Origin: CAYJWS01 sp964373925
Lineage (GTDB): Bacteria > Patescibacteriota > Patescibacteriia > Buchananbacterales > GWA2-38-13
Reading direction: 5' to 3'
NCBI GenBank assembly: GCA_964373925.1
Contig: CAYJWS010000007.1
Coordinates: 1-30,556, forward strand
DNA: 30,556 nucleotides
Part shown: positions 1 to 7,647 of the stretch, in pieces
How positions within the stretch are numbered: position 1 is the first letter of the stretch
How the letters are laid out: every line of letters starts with the position of its first letter
Notes under the pieces: generated by a model
Seen by the model: only the letters and a program-made list of their open reading frames with translations
Databases searched by the model: none
What the model was told of the DNA's origin: nothing
Made by a program: the position numbers and the translations under genes

Positions 1-339
1 GCCGAGAATGACTTCAGTTTCCATATTTCGTTTATCTATTTGACGCATAAACTCGCGGCATCTCCCGCATGGATGCAAAACATGAACACTCTTTTTCTTT
101 TTATCCTTCCAGACAGCGACGATTTTTTTGATTCTATACTCGCGTTTTGTAACCATGGCAGCGATGGCGGCGTGCTCGGCACAAAATCCCATGCCGGACA
201 TTGTATCAATGCAAACACCTGTATAAACATTGCCTTTATCGGTTACTAAAGCACAGCCGACATCGCCAGATGTGTTATCTCCCATTTTCTTTGAAAAGCA
301 GAGAGATGCCGCGAGTTTTATCAGTTTTTCATTTGTCAT
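1..339 (-). CDS. Cytidine/blasticidin-S deaminase family protein (3' end missing)
   Basis: The first 113 residues are present and the gene runs off the left edge of the window. The cytidine deaminase zinc-site motifs are visible: FCAEHAAIAAM, with Cys53 and proton-shuttle Glu55, and HPCGRCREF, with Cys91 and Cys94. Family knowledge: this fold binds one Zn with three Cys (or His and two Cys) and hydrolytically deaminates cytidine, deoxycytidine or related bases in pyrimidine salvage. The wording around the motifs (AAMVTKREYRIKKIVAVW) resembles the blasticidin-S deaminase-like subgroup, so the exact substrate is uncertain. The start is the ATG at 339, the first Met upstream of the conserved region; no clear SD is seen. 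It is divergent from the recombinase gene at 515. Confidence 0.88.
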   Translation of the reverse strand, partial: MTNEKLIKLAASLCFSKKMGDNTSGDVGCALVTDKGNVYTGVCIDTMSGMGFCAEHAAIAAMVTKREYRIKKIVAVWKDKKKKSVHVLHPCGRCREFMRQIDKRNMETEVILG

Positions 340-370
340 AAATGTATAAAATTATTTGTTCTTTTGTTTG

Positions 371-381
371 CCCCGAAGGGG
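371..381. repeat. Short CCCC-GAA-GGGG hairpin
   Basis: This small perfect hairpin lies in the divergent intergenic region between the deaminase and recombinase genes. It resembles the GC-rich core of the REP-like palindromes found elsewhere in the window but is much shorter. No T-run follows it on either strand, so it is not called a terminator. Confidence 0.3.
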
Positions 382-450
382 TCAAGAAAATTGATGTTAT
401 TTCACATAACTCCTTTTTGGACGAATAGTTTTCGTTAATAGGTTAAAAAT

Positions 451-479
451 TTGTATGTTAACCGAACCTATGATATAAT
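451..479 (+). promoter_or_regulatory. Promoter of the recombinase gene
   Basis: TTGTAT (451-456), a 17-bp spacer, then TATAAT (474-479). The predicted transcription start is near 486, giving a leader of about 29 nt before the ATG at 515. No SD is visible in that leader. Confidence 0.6.
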
Positions 480-514
480 TTCTACAAATTAAGTATAACT
501 TAATTTGGGCTAAT

Positions 515-1327
515 ATGAAAGATCTCATTGATAAAACAATAAGAGAGCTAAAAATACGTAATTATAGCTATAAAACGATAAAAAGTTATACTTATTCTCT
601 TGAAAAATATTTTTCTTTCAAAAAAATTGGTTTTGAACAACTTGATATGGAAAATATAAAAAACTTTCTTGAATCTTTGGAAAACAAGGGGGTATCTCCC
701 CAAACTAGAAATTTAATTTTGAACGCTATCAAGTTTTATTACATTAATGTCTTAAAATCAGCACAAAAAATAGAAATCCATTCAGCAAAGAAAAATAAAA
801 GTTTGCCGGTTGTGCTTTCCAGAAACGAGATAGTTGAAATTATAATGTCAACAAAAAATATCAAGCATCGCCTGCTTTTATCGCTGGCTTATGGATCAGG
901 TTTGAGGGTGAGCGAGGTGATAAATATCAAAGTTGGTGATGTTGATTTATCGGAATTAACGATTCATCTTAAAGAAGCAAAAGGCAAAAAAGACAGGATT
1001 ACTATTTTTCCGATAAAAATTAAAAATGATATTGAACATTTGATAGCCGGCAAGGGCAAAGATGATTTTATTTTTGAAAGCGAGCGTGGCGGAAAATTAA
1101 CCGAACGAACCGCCCAAAAAGTTTTTAAAAATTCATTAAAAAAAGCTGGCATAAAAAAGGACGCGACCTTTCACAGTTTACGCCATAGTTTTGCCACCCA
1201 TCTTTTGGAAAATGGCGTTGATGTGCGCTATGTTCAAGAATTATTAGGACATCAAAATATTAGAACGACTCAAATTTATACCCATGTTACCAATCCCAGT
1301 ATTAAAAATATCAAAAGCCCGTTATAG
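515..1327 (+). CDS. XerA/XerC-like tyrosine recombinase
   Basis: A 270-aa site-specific recombinase. The N-terminal SAM-like core-binding domain (about 1-90, with SYKTIKSYTYSLEKYF) is followed by the catalytic domain. All catalytic residues are visible: Arg131 (GSGLRVSE), the beta-hairpin Lys region (EAKGKKDR, about 154-161), His220 and Arg223 (HSLRH), His246 (LLGHQNI) and nucleophile Tyr255 (TQIYTHV). Length and layout fit the short XerA/XerC/D group, which resolves chromosome dimers, but mobile-element integrases of the same size exist. The C-terminus stops at NIKSPL, slightly shorter than many relatives. It is AT-rich and has no SD. A homing endonuclease gene follows 54 nt downstream. A housekeeping Xer role is more likely than an integrase because no other phage or element genes flank it. 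Confidence 0.9.
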   Translation: MKDLIDKTIRELKIRNYSYKTIKSYTYSLEKYFSFKKIGFEQLDMENIKNFLESLENKGVSPQTRNLILNAIKFYYINVLKSAQKIEIHSAKKNKSLPVVLSRNEIVEIIMSTKNIKHRLLLSLAYGSGLRVSEVINIKVGDVDLSELTIHLKEAKGKKDRITIFPIKIKNDIEHLIAGKGKDDFIFESERGGKLTERTAQKVFKNSLKKAGIKKDATFHSLRHSFATHLLENGVDVRYVQELLGHQNIRTTQIYTHVTNPSIKNIKSPL

Positions 1328-1348
1328 TTTCAAGATATGTTTGTATTA

Positions 1349-1375
1349 TTGCACAAAATTTAATTGGTATATAAT
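1349..1375 (+). promoter_or_regulatory. Promoter placing the endonuclease mRNA start at its ATG
   Basis: A perfect TATAAT lies at 1370-1375 and a TTGCAC at 1349-1354, separated by a short 15-bp spacer. The -10 box ends 6 nt before the ATG at 1382, so transcription would start at or within a base or two of the start codon. This suggests a leaderless mRNA. Confidence 0.45.
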
Positions 1376-1381
1376 AATAGC

Positions 1382-2215
1382 ATGAGTAGAAAAAAGGTTT
1401 ATATATCCAAAGAAGATTTAATAAAGTTGTATTATAATCAAAAGAAATCAAAATATAAAATAGGTTTTATTTATAATTGCAGTTTTAAAACCGTGCTAAA
1501 TAGAATGAGAGAATATGGCATGAAGCCGTTATCAAGATCAATAATACAAAGTAAATATAATAAAAGGGATTTCTCCGGAAATAAAATTGAAAAAGCCTAT
1601 TTGATAGGATTTCGATTAGGAGATTTAAATGCATATAAAACATCCGCACATTCGGAAGTGATAGTTGTTAGAACCCATACAACAAGAATTGATCAAGTAA
1701 GGCTTATGCAAAGATTATTCTCAAAATATGGGAAAGTAAGTGTTAATAGGAATAAAAAAACATTTTCATATACTATTAATTGTTTTTTAAATAAAAGTTT
1801 TGAATTTTTATTATTGAAAAAAGGACCAGTTGAATATTGGATTGCACAAAATAAAAATTTTTCTGCTTCATTCGCCGCTGGTTACATTGATGCTGAAGGA
1901 AATTTAGGAATATATGATGGAAGGGCTAGATTGAAGATTGATAGTTATGATAGACTTATTATCCAATGGCTTTATTTGTGGATGCAAAATATTAACATAA
2001 TTTGCCCAAAAAACAAAAGAATTGCGGCTAAAGGTAAAATTTATGATGTTGTGCATGGATATAAATACAACAAGGATTTGTGGAGAATACGAGTTAGTGA
2101 ACGAAAATCATTAATAAAATTATTAGAATTAATTAAGCCACATATAAAACATAAGAAAAGATTATTGGATTTGAATAAGTGTTTAGGAAATTTGTATGCC
2201 AGACAAAAAAATTAG
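1382..2215 (+). CDS. Free-standing LAGLIDADG homing endonuclease
   Basis: A 277-aa protein with two LAGLIDADG motifs: KAYLIGFRLGDLNA (about 71-84, acidic Asp81) and FAAGYIDAEGNLGIY (about 164-178, acidic Asp170 and Glu172). The N-terminal 45 residues look like a helix-turn-helix (KYKIGFIYNCSFKTVLNRM). Family knowledge: single-chain LAGLIDADG enzymes cut long asymmetric sites with the two motif helices at the domain interface and spread their own DNA by repair. ATG 1382 is chosen over an upstream TTG (1364) because the -10 box overlaps that TTG. The 3' end overlaps lepA by 20 nt. No intron or intein host sequence is visible, since both neighbouring genes look intact. The low GC and different codon style relative to lepA suggest acquisition. 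Confidence 0.82.
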   Translation: MSRKKVYISKEDLIKLYYNQKKSKYKIGFIYNCSFKTVLNRMREYGMKPLSRSIIQSKYNKRDFSGNKIEKAYLIGFRLGDLNAYKTSAHSEVIVVRTHTTRIDQVRLMQRLFSKYGKVSVNRNKKTFSYTINCFLNKSFEFLLLKKGPVEYWIAQNKNFSASFAAGYIDAEGNLGIYDGRARLKIDSYDRLIIQWLYLWMQNINIICPKNKRIAAKGKIYDVVHGYKYNKDLWRIRVSERKSLIKLLELIKPHIKHKKRLLDLNKCLGNLYARQKN

Positions 2216-3968
2216 AAATTTTGTAATAGTGGCCCATATTGATCACGGCAAGTCTACTTTGGCTGACCGTTTTTTGGAAACCACTGGAACAATTGAAAAA
2301 AGAAAAATGAAAGCGCAGATGCTTGACCAGATGGATATAGAACGGGAACGCGGGATTACCATAAAGCTACAGCCGGTGCGCATGCAGTGGAAGGGCGTGG
2401 AGCTTAATTTGATTGATACGCCAGGGCACGTTGATTTTAATTATGAAGTCTCGAGATCGCTCGCGGCAGTTGAAGGAGCAATACTTCTCGTTGACGCTAC
2501 GCAGGGCATACAGGCGCAGACTATGGCGAACCTGTACTTAGCGCTTGATCAAAATCTTACTATAATTCCGGCTGTTAATAAAATTGACCTTCCAAACGCG
2601 CAGATAGAAAAAACAATACACGAGATTATGAACGTGCTTGGCAGTAAAGAAGACGAAATATATCTTATATCCGGAAAAACCGGGCAGGGCGTGGATGCGC
2701 TGCTCGACGCGGTTGTGGCAAAGGTGCCCCAACCAAAGAAAGAAAGCGATAAGCCTCTTCGAGCCCTTATTTTTGACTCGGAGTTTGACGATTATAAGGG
2801 CGTGATAGCATATATTAGGATATTTGAAGGCAAAGTGCGTTCGGGAGATACATTGTATTATCTTTCTACAAAAAAAGATTCTGATTCCATTGAGGTTGGG
2901 TATTTTTCCCCATTTTTAAAAAAAGATTTGGAGCTTCAATCCGGCGAAATCGGCTACATCGCAACAGGCCTCAAAAGCGTCAAAGAGTGCAAGGTAGGTG
3001 ACACGGTCGCTGGGGACTCGCGCGTTGAAATGTTGCCCGGGTACAAAGAAGTGAAGCCAATGGTATTCGCGGGAATATTTTGCAAAAACGGAGATGAGTA
3101 TCAGCATCTCCGCGAAGCGCTTGATAAGCTCAAGCTCAATGACGCTTCTCTTATGTATGATCCGGAAAGTTCCAAAGCGCTTGGATTTGGATTTCGATGC
3201 GGATTTTTGGGACTTTTGCATCTTGATATTGTCCAAGAACGCCTCAAGCGCGAATATGATCTTGAGCTTGTTATTACCGTTCCAAGCGTTGCCTACCAGA
3301 TTTTCCTGAAAGACAATAGCGAAATAATTATCCGAAGCCCGCAAGAGCTTCCCGGGCCGGATAGGCGCGAAAAAGTGCTTGAGCCTTTTATGAAGCTTGA
3401 TATTTTTTCTCCAAAAGAATATTTAGGAGCCATAATGCAGCTCACTTCTGAAAAGCGCGGTGTGTATATAAACACAGAATATTTTGACGAACATATTGCC
3501 GTAATTCACTATGAGATGCCGCTCTCATCCTTGCTTGTTGACTATTATGATAAGCTCAAGAGCGCGTCTTCGGGCTATGCCTCCCTCAACTATGAATTTT
3601 TAGAATACAGGGAATGCGATATCGTGAGGCTTGATATCTTGGTTGCCGAAGATCCGGTTGAAGCGCTTTCTTCGATTGTTTACAAAGACGAGGCATATCA
3701 GGTTGGCAAAAAAATTGTTGAGACCTTAAAAGTAAAAATTCCTCGCCATCAGTTTGTAGTGAAGATACAAGCGGCAGTTGGAGGAAAAATTATCGCGTCC
3801 CAAAGAATATCCGCCCTGCGAAAAGACGTAACCGCAAAACTCTACGGCGGAGACTGGACGCGAAGGGCAAAACTTTTGGAGAAGCAAAAAAAAGGAAAGA
3901 AAAAAATGATGCAGTCCGGAAGAGTAGATATCCCAACTGATGCGTTTATGGAGGTTTTGAAGAGATAG
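2196..3968 (+). CDS. lepA: Elongation factor 4 (LepA), ribosome back-translocase GTPase
   Basis: A 590-aa protein, near the usual ~600 for EF4. The N-terminal GTPase domain has G1 AHIDHGKST (13-21), the RGITI switch I region (52-56), G3 DTPGH (74-78) and G4 NKID. Domains II, III and V follow, and the diagnostic LepA C-terminal domain ends in LEKQKKGKKKMMQSGRVDIP. Known role: a ribosome-binding cytoplasmic GTPase acting on stalled or mis-translocated ribosomes and in initiation and assembly. The start at 2196 lies inside the endonuclease gene; an SD-like TTAGGAAA at about 2181-2188 sits 7-8 nt upstream, also within that coding region, so translation may be coupled. It is followed by a strong palindrome and terminator. 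Confidence 0.96.
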   Translation: MPDKKIRNFVIVAHIDHGKSTLADRFLETTGTIEKRKMKAQMLDQMDIERERGITIKLQPVRMQWKGVELNLIDTPGHVDFNYEVSRSLAAVEGAILLVDATQGIQAQTMANLYLALDQNLTIIPAVNKIDLPNAQIEKTIHEIMNVLGSKEDEIYLISGKTGQGVDALLDAVVAKVPQPKKESDKPLRALIFDSEFDDYKGVIAYIRIFEGKVRSGDTLYYLSTKKDSDSIEVGYFSPFLKKDLELQSGEIGYIATGLKSVKECKVGDTVAGDSRVEMLPGYKEVKPMVFAGIFCKNGDEYQHLREALDKLKLNDASLMYDPESSKALGFGFRCGFLGLLHLDIVQERLKREYDLELVITVPSVAYQIFLKDNSEIIIRSPQELPGPDRREKVLEPFMKLDIFSPKEYLGAIMQLTSEKRGVYINTEYFDEHIAVIHYEMPLSSLLVDYYDKLKSASSGYASLNYEFLEYRECDIVRLDILVAEDPVEALSSIVYKDEAYQVGKKIVETLKVKIPRHQFVVKIQAAVGGKIIASQRISALRKDVTAKLYGGDWTRRAKLLEKQKKGKKKMMQSGRVDIPTDAFMEVLKR

Positions 3969-3990
3969 AGTTTAATTCCATACAAGTTTC

Positions 3991-4034
3991 ACCTTGTCAA
4001 ATTGGTCGATCGACGAATTTGACAAGATTTATTT
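3991..4034 (+). terminator. Near-perfect 34-bp palindrome with T-rich tail after lepA
   Basis: CTTGTCAAATT (3991-4001) pairs with AATTTGACAAG (4014-4024). The centre GTCGATCGAC is itself a palindrome, so the whole element is symmetric apart from one G:G pair. ATTTATTTTT follows. It is best read as the lepA terminator, though its symmetry would also suit a protein-binding operator. Confidence 0.6.
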
Positions 4035-4038
4035 TTCA

Positions 4039-4067
4039 ATAAAAAAGGCTTGCAAGTTGTGTGCAAG
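4039..4067 (-). terminator. Terminator of the 4076-4438 gene
   Basis: The stem is GGCTTGCA (4045-4052) and TGCAAGCC (4060-4067) with a 7-nt loop. On the minus strand it is followed by a run of six T (plus-strand A at 4039-4044). It lies directly after the stop codon of the minus-strand gene. Confidence 0.8.
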
Positions 4068-4075
4068 CCATGTGT

Positions 4076-4438
4076 TTATTTTTCTTTTTTGTGCCATCGA
4101 AACCAATGTCTTCTTTTTTTCTTTTCTTCTTTAGTGAGAGGCGAGGTTGTTTCTGGTTTTTTGGGAAAAATTTTATCTTTTTCTTGTTCAGAAAAGGGAA
4201 GATTTTCCTTTAACCAAAGCATCATTTCCAGCGCAACTCCCGTGTGATGACCCCAGTTATCTTTTGATTTTTCAAAGTCTTCAATGAACTTTTTTTTGAG
4301 GCTTTCTATGAATTTTTGGTTTTCTGTCGCGGTTTTTAAAATTTCTTCATGGCGTTTTATTCTTTCCATTTCCTTTTTAACATCTTCCGCCTCTTTATTT
4401 TTATTATAGTTTTCTTTATCATTGCCAAATCCAAGCAT
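4076..4438 (-). CDS. Hypothetical charged, probably helical protein
   Basis: A 120-aa protein with no recognised family. It is very rich in Lys and Glu with long predicted helical stretches (EAEDVKKEMERIKRHEEILK and similar), a short central segment with two adjacent His (NWGHHTGVALEMMLWLKENL), and a Lys/Arg/Trp/His-rich tail. No signal peptide or membrane segment is seen. Tandem ATGs lie at 4441 and 4438; the second is preferred because AGGAG (4449-4445) is then 6 nt away rather than 3. It probably forms an operon with the 30-aa membrane peptide just upstream and ends at a good terminator. A structural or scaffold role is possible, but the function is unknown. Confidence 0.65.
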   Translation of the reverse strand: MLGFGNDKENYNKNKEAEDVKKEMERIKRHEEILKTATENQKFIESLKKKFIEDFEKSKDNWGHHTGVALEMMLWLKENLPFSEQEKDKIFPKKPETTSPLTKEEKKKRRHWFRWHKKEK

Positions 4439-4462
4439 CATACTCTCCTGAATTTCAATGAG

Positions 4463-4555
4463 CTATCGAAAAGTAAACGTAGATAAAACCATTGATATAG
4501 CTGTAATAAGGGCGAATATCGCCCATATTTTTTTGTAAAGCTCTTTCTTTTTCAT
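4463..4555 (-). CDS. Small single-pass membrane protein (30 aa)
   Basis: The peptide starts MKKKELYKKIW and continues with a hydrophobic stretch of about 15 residues (AIFALITAISMVLST) before TFTFR and a stop. This is a positive-inside, one-helix small membrane protein pattern. A perfect TATAAT on the minus strand (4586-4581) lies 25 nt upstream of its ATG, and the next gene (120 aa) begins 24 nt after its stop with its own SD. No SD precedes this ORF. The evidence is position, promoter and the membrane-helix pattern; no known family is recognised. Confidence 0.5.
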   Translation of the reverse strand: MKKKELYKKIWAIFALITAISMVLSTFTFR

Positions 4556-4580
4556 ATTTTTGAAAAGTTATTATGAAGCG

Positions 4581-4586
4581 ATTATA
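4581..4586 (-). promoter_or_regulatory. -10 box for the small-peptide operon
   Basis: A perfect TATAAT on the minus strand, located between the fabH terminator and the 30-aa ORF. No good -35 is seen 17 nt upstream because that region is the T-tract of the fabH terminator. Confidence 0.45.
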
Positions 4587-4596
4587 TCACGTTTAT

Positions 4597-4626
4597 AAAA
4601 AAAAGACTAGAGCATATTCTCTAGTC
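4597..4626 (-). terminator. fabH terminator
   Basis: A perfect 8-bp stem GACTAGAG (4605-4612) / CTCTAGTC (4619-4626) with a 6-nt loop, followed on the minus strand by eight T. It starts about 10 nt after the fabH stop codon. Confidence 0.88.
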
Positions 4627-4635
4627 TTTATGACA

Positions 4636-5637
4636 TTATAATCCCCATGTAAGATAACATCCGCCCCATGTGAGGCCTCCGCCAAAACCTACGAGAAGGA
4701 CATTATCGCCTTTTTTGAGCATACCAATTTCTGCGGCTTGAGCGATTCCAAGCGGAATTGAAGCCGAAGACGTATTTCCATAATATTGAATAGAGTGAAA
4801 AAATTTTTTGTCGGGTATACGCAGGCGATCTGATACGGAATTGCTGATTCTAAGATTTGCCTGGTGCAAAAAAATATGATCAATTGTTTCGGAAGTTAGT
4901 CCGTTTCTTTCCATGAGAGCCAGTATTGTTTCGGAACAGGCCTGAACGGCAAATTTAAAAACTTCTTTTCCATCCATTCTCAAGAAATGCTCTTTACCGT
5001 TTATAGTTGCCATACTCGCGGGCTTAAGGGATCCTCCTGCGGGAATAACAAGAGCTTCATTATTGCCTAATGAGTGGAGTTCCCAGTCAAAGATTCCAAA
5101 ATCCATTGAATCGCTTCTTGTTAGTATTACCGCTCCGGCGCCGTCGCCAGGGAGAGGCGCGACTTTTCTGTCGGACCAGTCAATAAGAGTAGAGAGCTTT
5201 TCACTTCCAATAACAAGGATGTTTTTGTAATGCGTTTTTAAAAGCGAATCGGCAATGCTTAGGCCGTAGACAAATCCTGAACATGCCGCATTAATATCAA
5301 AGGCGGGGATGGATTTTGCGCCTAGCGCTTTTTGCACCATGCACGCGGTAGATGGGGTCCCTCCGTAATCAGGCGTTACCGTGGCAAGTATTATAAGATC
5401 TATTTGTTCTGCCGATAGCCGTGCCATCTCAAGCGCTTTTTTTGAAGCATCAAGCGCCATTTGGCCCGTGGATGAACCGTTCGCGATAAATCGCGATTGT
5501 ATCCCTGTTCTCTCCACAATCCATTCGTCAGAAGTATTTTCTCCTCCGGCTTCTTCAATTTTTTTTGCCAAATAGGAGTTTGACATATTGCTTGAACCCA
5601 ATGTTTTGCCAAAGCCTAAAATCACGGATCGAGACAT
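4636..5637 (-). CDS. fabH: 3-oxoacyl-ACP synthase III (FabH)
   Basis: A 333-aa protein, normal length for KAS III. It catalyses the first condensation of fatty acid synthesis, acyl-CoA with malonyl-ACP. The catalytic triad is visible: Cys119 (NAACSGF), His258 (LHQAN) and Asn288 (YGNTSS). The C-terminal LLVGFGGGLTWG is the family signature. Start ATG 5637 has an SD, AGGAG, 5 nt upstream. No other fatty-acid synthesis gene is present in the window, so it could instead act in a patchy pathway or as a KAS III-like thiolase-fold enzyme on another acyl substrate. Its leader carries a boxA-like GTTCTTTAC, and its promoter overlaps that of divergent recJ. Confidence 0.93.
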   Translation of the reverse strand: MSRSVILGFGKTLGSSNMSNSYLAKKIEEAGGENTSDEWIVERTGIQSRFIANGSSTGQMALDASKKALEMARLSAEQIDLIILATVTPDYGGTPSTACMVQKALGAKSIPAFDINAACSGFVYGLSIADSLLKTHYKNILVIGSEKLSTLIDWSDRKVAPLPGDGAGAVILTRSDSMDFGIFDWELHSLGNNEALVIPAGGSLKPASMATINGKEHFLRMDGKEVFKFAVQACSETILALMERNGLTSETIDHIFLHQANLRISNSVSDRLRIPDKKFFHSIQYYGNTSSASIPLGIAQAAEIGMLKKGDNVLLVGFGGGLTWGGCYLTWGL

Positions 5638-5663
5638 GCTTGCTCCTTTTTACATGGTAATTT

Positions 5664-5672
5664 GTAAAGAAC
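5664..5672 (-). promoter_or_regulatory. boxA-like element in the fabH leader
   Basis: GTTCTTTAC on the minus strand, about 13 nt after the predicted transcription start and 26 nt before ATG. It matches the core of the NusB-S10 binding boxA (E. coli TGCTCTTTAACA, B. subtilis TGTTCTTTGA). The sequence match is seen; the function is inferred. Confidence 0.5.
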
Positions 5673-5691
5673 TTTCTTCATCAACCTATGG

Positions 5692-5720
5692 ATTGTACTA
5701 CAAAAAAAAGAATGATACAA
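5692..5720 (-). promoter_or_regulatory. fabH promoter (overlaps recJ promoter)
   Basis: On the minus strand, TTGTAT (5720-5715), a 17-bp spacer, then TACAAT (5697-5692). It occupies the same 30 bp as the recJ promoter on the other strand. Confidence 0.65.
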
Positions 5721-5721
5721 T
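5693..5721 (+). promoter_or_regulatory. recJ promoter (overlaps fabH promoter)
   Basis: TTGTAC (5693-5698), a 17-bp spacer, then TACAAT (5716-5721). The predicted start of transcription is near 5728, only about 7 nt before the first ATG (5735). Confidence 0.65.
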
Positions 5722-5761
5722 AGATTAATTAGCAATGAAATATAAGATATTATTGTTTTAT

Positions 5762-7495
5762 ATGGATAAAAAATGGAATGTTTTGCCAAAAGCGGAGGAA
5801 AATTTTAAAAATGAGTTTCCAGAGATTTCCCCCTTCATTCTTCAATTATTGTACAACAGGGGAGTAAAAACTCAAAAAGAGATTGATGAGTTTTTACACC
5901 CGGATTATGGGGAGCATGTGTATGATCCTTTTTTATTTTTGGATATGCAAAAAACTGTTGATAGGATTTTTGAGGCGATACTTAATAAGGAATCTATTCT
6001 TGTGTATGGGGATTATGACGCAGACGGCGTTTCATCCACCGCTATTATGGTTTCGCTGTTAAAAATATTTGGAATTGACGCGGATGTATACATACCGTTT
6101 CGGGAAAAAGAAGGATATGGGATGAATATGAACGCCGTTGAGGAAATAATTAAGAAAAAAATTAAACTTGTGATTACCGTTGACTGCGGAATAGCGAATA
6201 TACGGGAGGCGTCAGAGCTCAAAAATGCTGGGATTGATGTAATTATCACTGACCATCATAATCCGCAAAAAATTTTACCGAATGCGTATGCGATTATTAA
6301 TCCAAAAAGGGAAGGCGAGAAATACCCAACGCAAGAAATTTGCGGTACCGCTGTCGCGTTTAAGGTCATGCAAGCCATGCTTTCGGATACGTCAAGAAAA
6401 AATTACTTTGGGAAAATTGATTTTCCGCTTCAAGGAATAGAAAAGTGGTTTTTGGATCTCGTTGCCATTGGCACTATAACCGATCTTATAGAATTGAAAG
6501 GAGAAAGCAGGACACTCGCAAAGTATGGGATAATGGTTCTCAATAAAACAAAAAGAATTGGCTTAAGAAGACTTTTTGAAATTTCTGGAATTATATTGGG
6601 AAAAATTGATACATATACTATTGGATTTCAGATAGGCCCCAGGCTTAATGCGGCGGGAAGAATGGATCACGCATCCACCTCATATAGGCTTTTGGTGAGC
6701 GAGAACAATGAAGAGGTGTTAAGTATCGCAAAAGATCTTAACTTAAAAAATAAAGAAAGACAGAGAATTTCCGATAAGATGTTTCGAGAGGCCGAAAGCC
6801 AAGTGAAGCCAGACCTAACGGCAAGCATACTTTTTGCGACAAGCGATAATTGGTCGCCAAGCCTTGTAGGGCTTGTCGCGGGAAAGATTATGGATCAATA
6901 TTTTCGCCCAACTATTGTTATAGGAAAAAACACAGACGGGCAAATGGTTGGGTCGGGAAGAAGCGTACGGGGCCTTGATATAACATTGGCGCTTGAAGAA
7001 TGCAAGGAATATCTCTCGCGGTTTGGCGGCCACTCTTTGGCATGTGGTTTTACTCTTAAGGATGAATCTTTATTTGAGCCTTTTAAGAAAAAAATGCTCC
7101 AAATATCTGATCGTTTATTGCAAGAAGATACGTCATTTCCTGAAATTCTCATTGATACTGAAACAGAACTTCACACTATAAACTGGGAGGTTATGGAAAC
7201 GCTTGAAGTGTTTGAACCTTTTGGACAAGGTAATCCAAAGCCGAAAATTTTACTTACAAAATGCGTTCTTTTAGGATGCAATGCTATTGGCAATAATGGT
7301 TCGCATCTCAAAGGCTCTATTGGCGATAATCAAGGCACGGTGAGGCAAATTATTGGATTTTCAATGGGAGAGTGGTCAAAAAAACTAAAGCCCGGCGACG
7401 CGATAGATGTTGTTTGCGAGCCAACCATTAATGAGTGGAATGGGAATAGGGAGATACAGTTGAAGATTATAGACTTAAGACATTCTTCTGGTTAA
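5762..7495 (+). CDS. recJ: Single-stranded-DNA-specific exonuclease RecJ
   Basis: A 577-aa protein, the usual RecJ core length. It degrades ssDNA 5' to 3' in recombination and mismatch repair using Mn/Mg. DHH phosphoesterase motifs are visible: GDYDADGVSST (83-93), ITVDCGI (about 138-144) and TDHHNP (163-168). The DHHA1 domain has GSGRSVRGLD and RFGGHSLACGF, and a C-terminal OB-like domain carries FEPFGQGNPKP. The start MDKKWNVLP fits the family N-terminus. An in-frame ATG at 5735 adds 9 residues and sits about 7 nt after the predicted transcription start, so a leaderless start at 5735 is a real alternative; neither has an SD. It is divergent from fabH and followed by rnhA. Confidence 0.94.
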   Translation: MDKKWNVLPKAEENFKNEFPEISPFILQLLYNRGVKTQKEIDEFLHPDYGEHVYDPFLFLDMQKTVDRIFEAILNKESILVYGDYDADGVSSTAIMVSLLKIFGIDADVYIPFREKEGYGMNMNAVEEIIKKKIKLVITVDCGIANIREASELKNAGIDVIITDHHNPQKILPNAYAIINPKREGEKYPTQEICGTAVAFKVMQAMLSDTSRKNYFGKIDFPLQGIEKWFLDLVAIGTITDLIELKGESRTLAKYGIMVLNKTKRIGLRRLFEISGIILGKIDTYTIGFQIGPRLNAAGRMDHASTSYRLLVSENNEEVLSIAKDLNLKNKERQRISDKMFREAESQVKPDLTASILFATSDNWSPSLVGLVAGKIMDQYFRPTIVIGKNTDGQMVGSGRSVRGLDITLALEECKEYLSRFGGHSLACGFTLKDESLFEPFKKKMLQISDRLLQEDTSFPEILIDTETELHTINWEVMETLEVFEPFGQGNPKPKILLTKCVLLGCNAIGNNGSHLKGSIGDNQGTVRQIIGFSMGEWSKKLKPGDAIDVVCEPTINEWNGNREIQLKIIDLRHSSG

Positions 7496-7548
7496 TAAAT
7501 CGCAGATTTGTTTTATTATTTATTTTGAATTGCGAAATTTTATCTTTC

Positions 7549-7582
7549 TGTCATTCCCCCGAACGCTTTCGGGGGGATGACA
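7549..7582. repeat. REP-like palindrome after recJ
   Basis: TGTCAT-TCCCCCGAA, a CGCT loop and TTCGGGGGGATGACA form a strong GC-rich hairpin with GTCAT outer arms. It belongs to the same family as copies at 8142, 8219, 9377, 9670 and 24460. It probably also ends recJ transcripts, although the T-run after it (ATTTTAGAAGTTTTG) is weak. Confidence 0.6.
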
Positions 7583-7647
7583 ATTTTAGAAGTTTTGTAA
7601 TTCAAGGAATTTAATATTATTACATTATTAAAAATTTAAAATTTAAT

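Noticed and set aside
36..249. Two short open frames at the left edge
   Set aside because: Both overlap the deaminase gene, whose frame carries clear zinc and catalytic motifs.
1328..2215. Group I intron or intein hosting the LAGLIDADG gene
   Set aside because: The flanking recombinase and lepA reading frames are both intact and not split around it, and no intron core motifs were seen.
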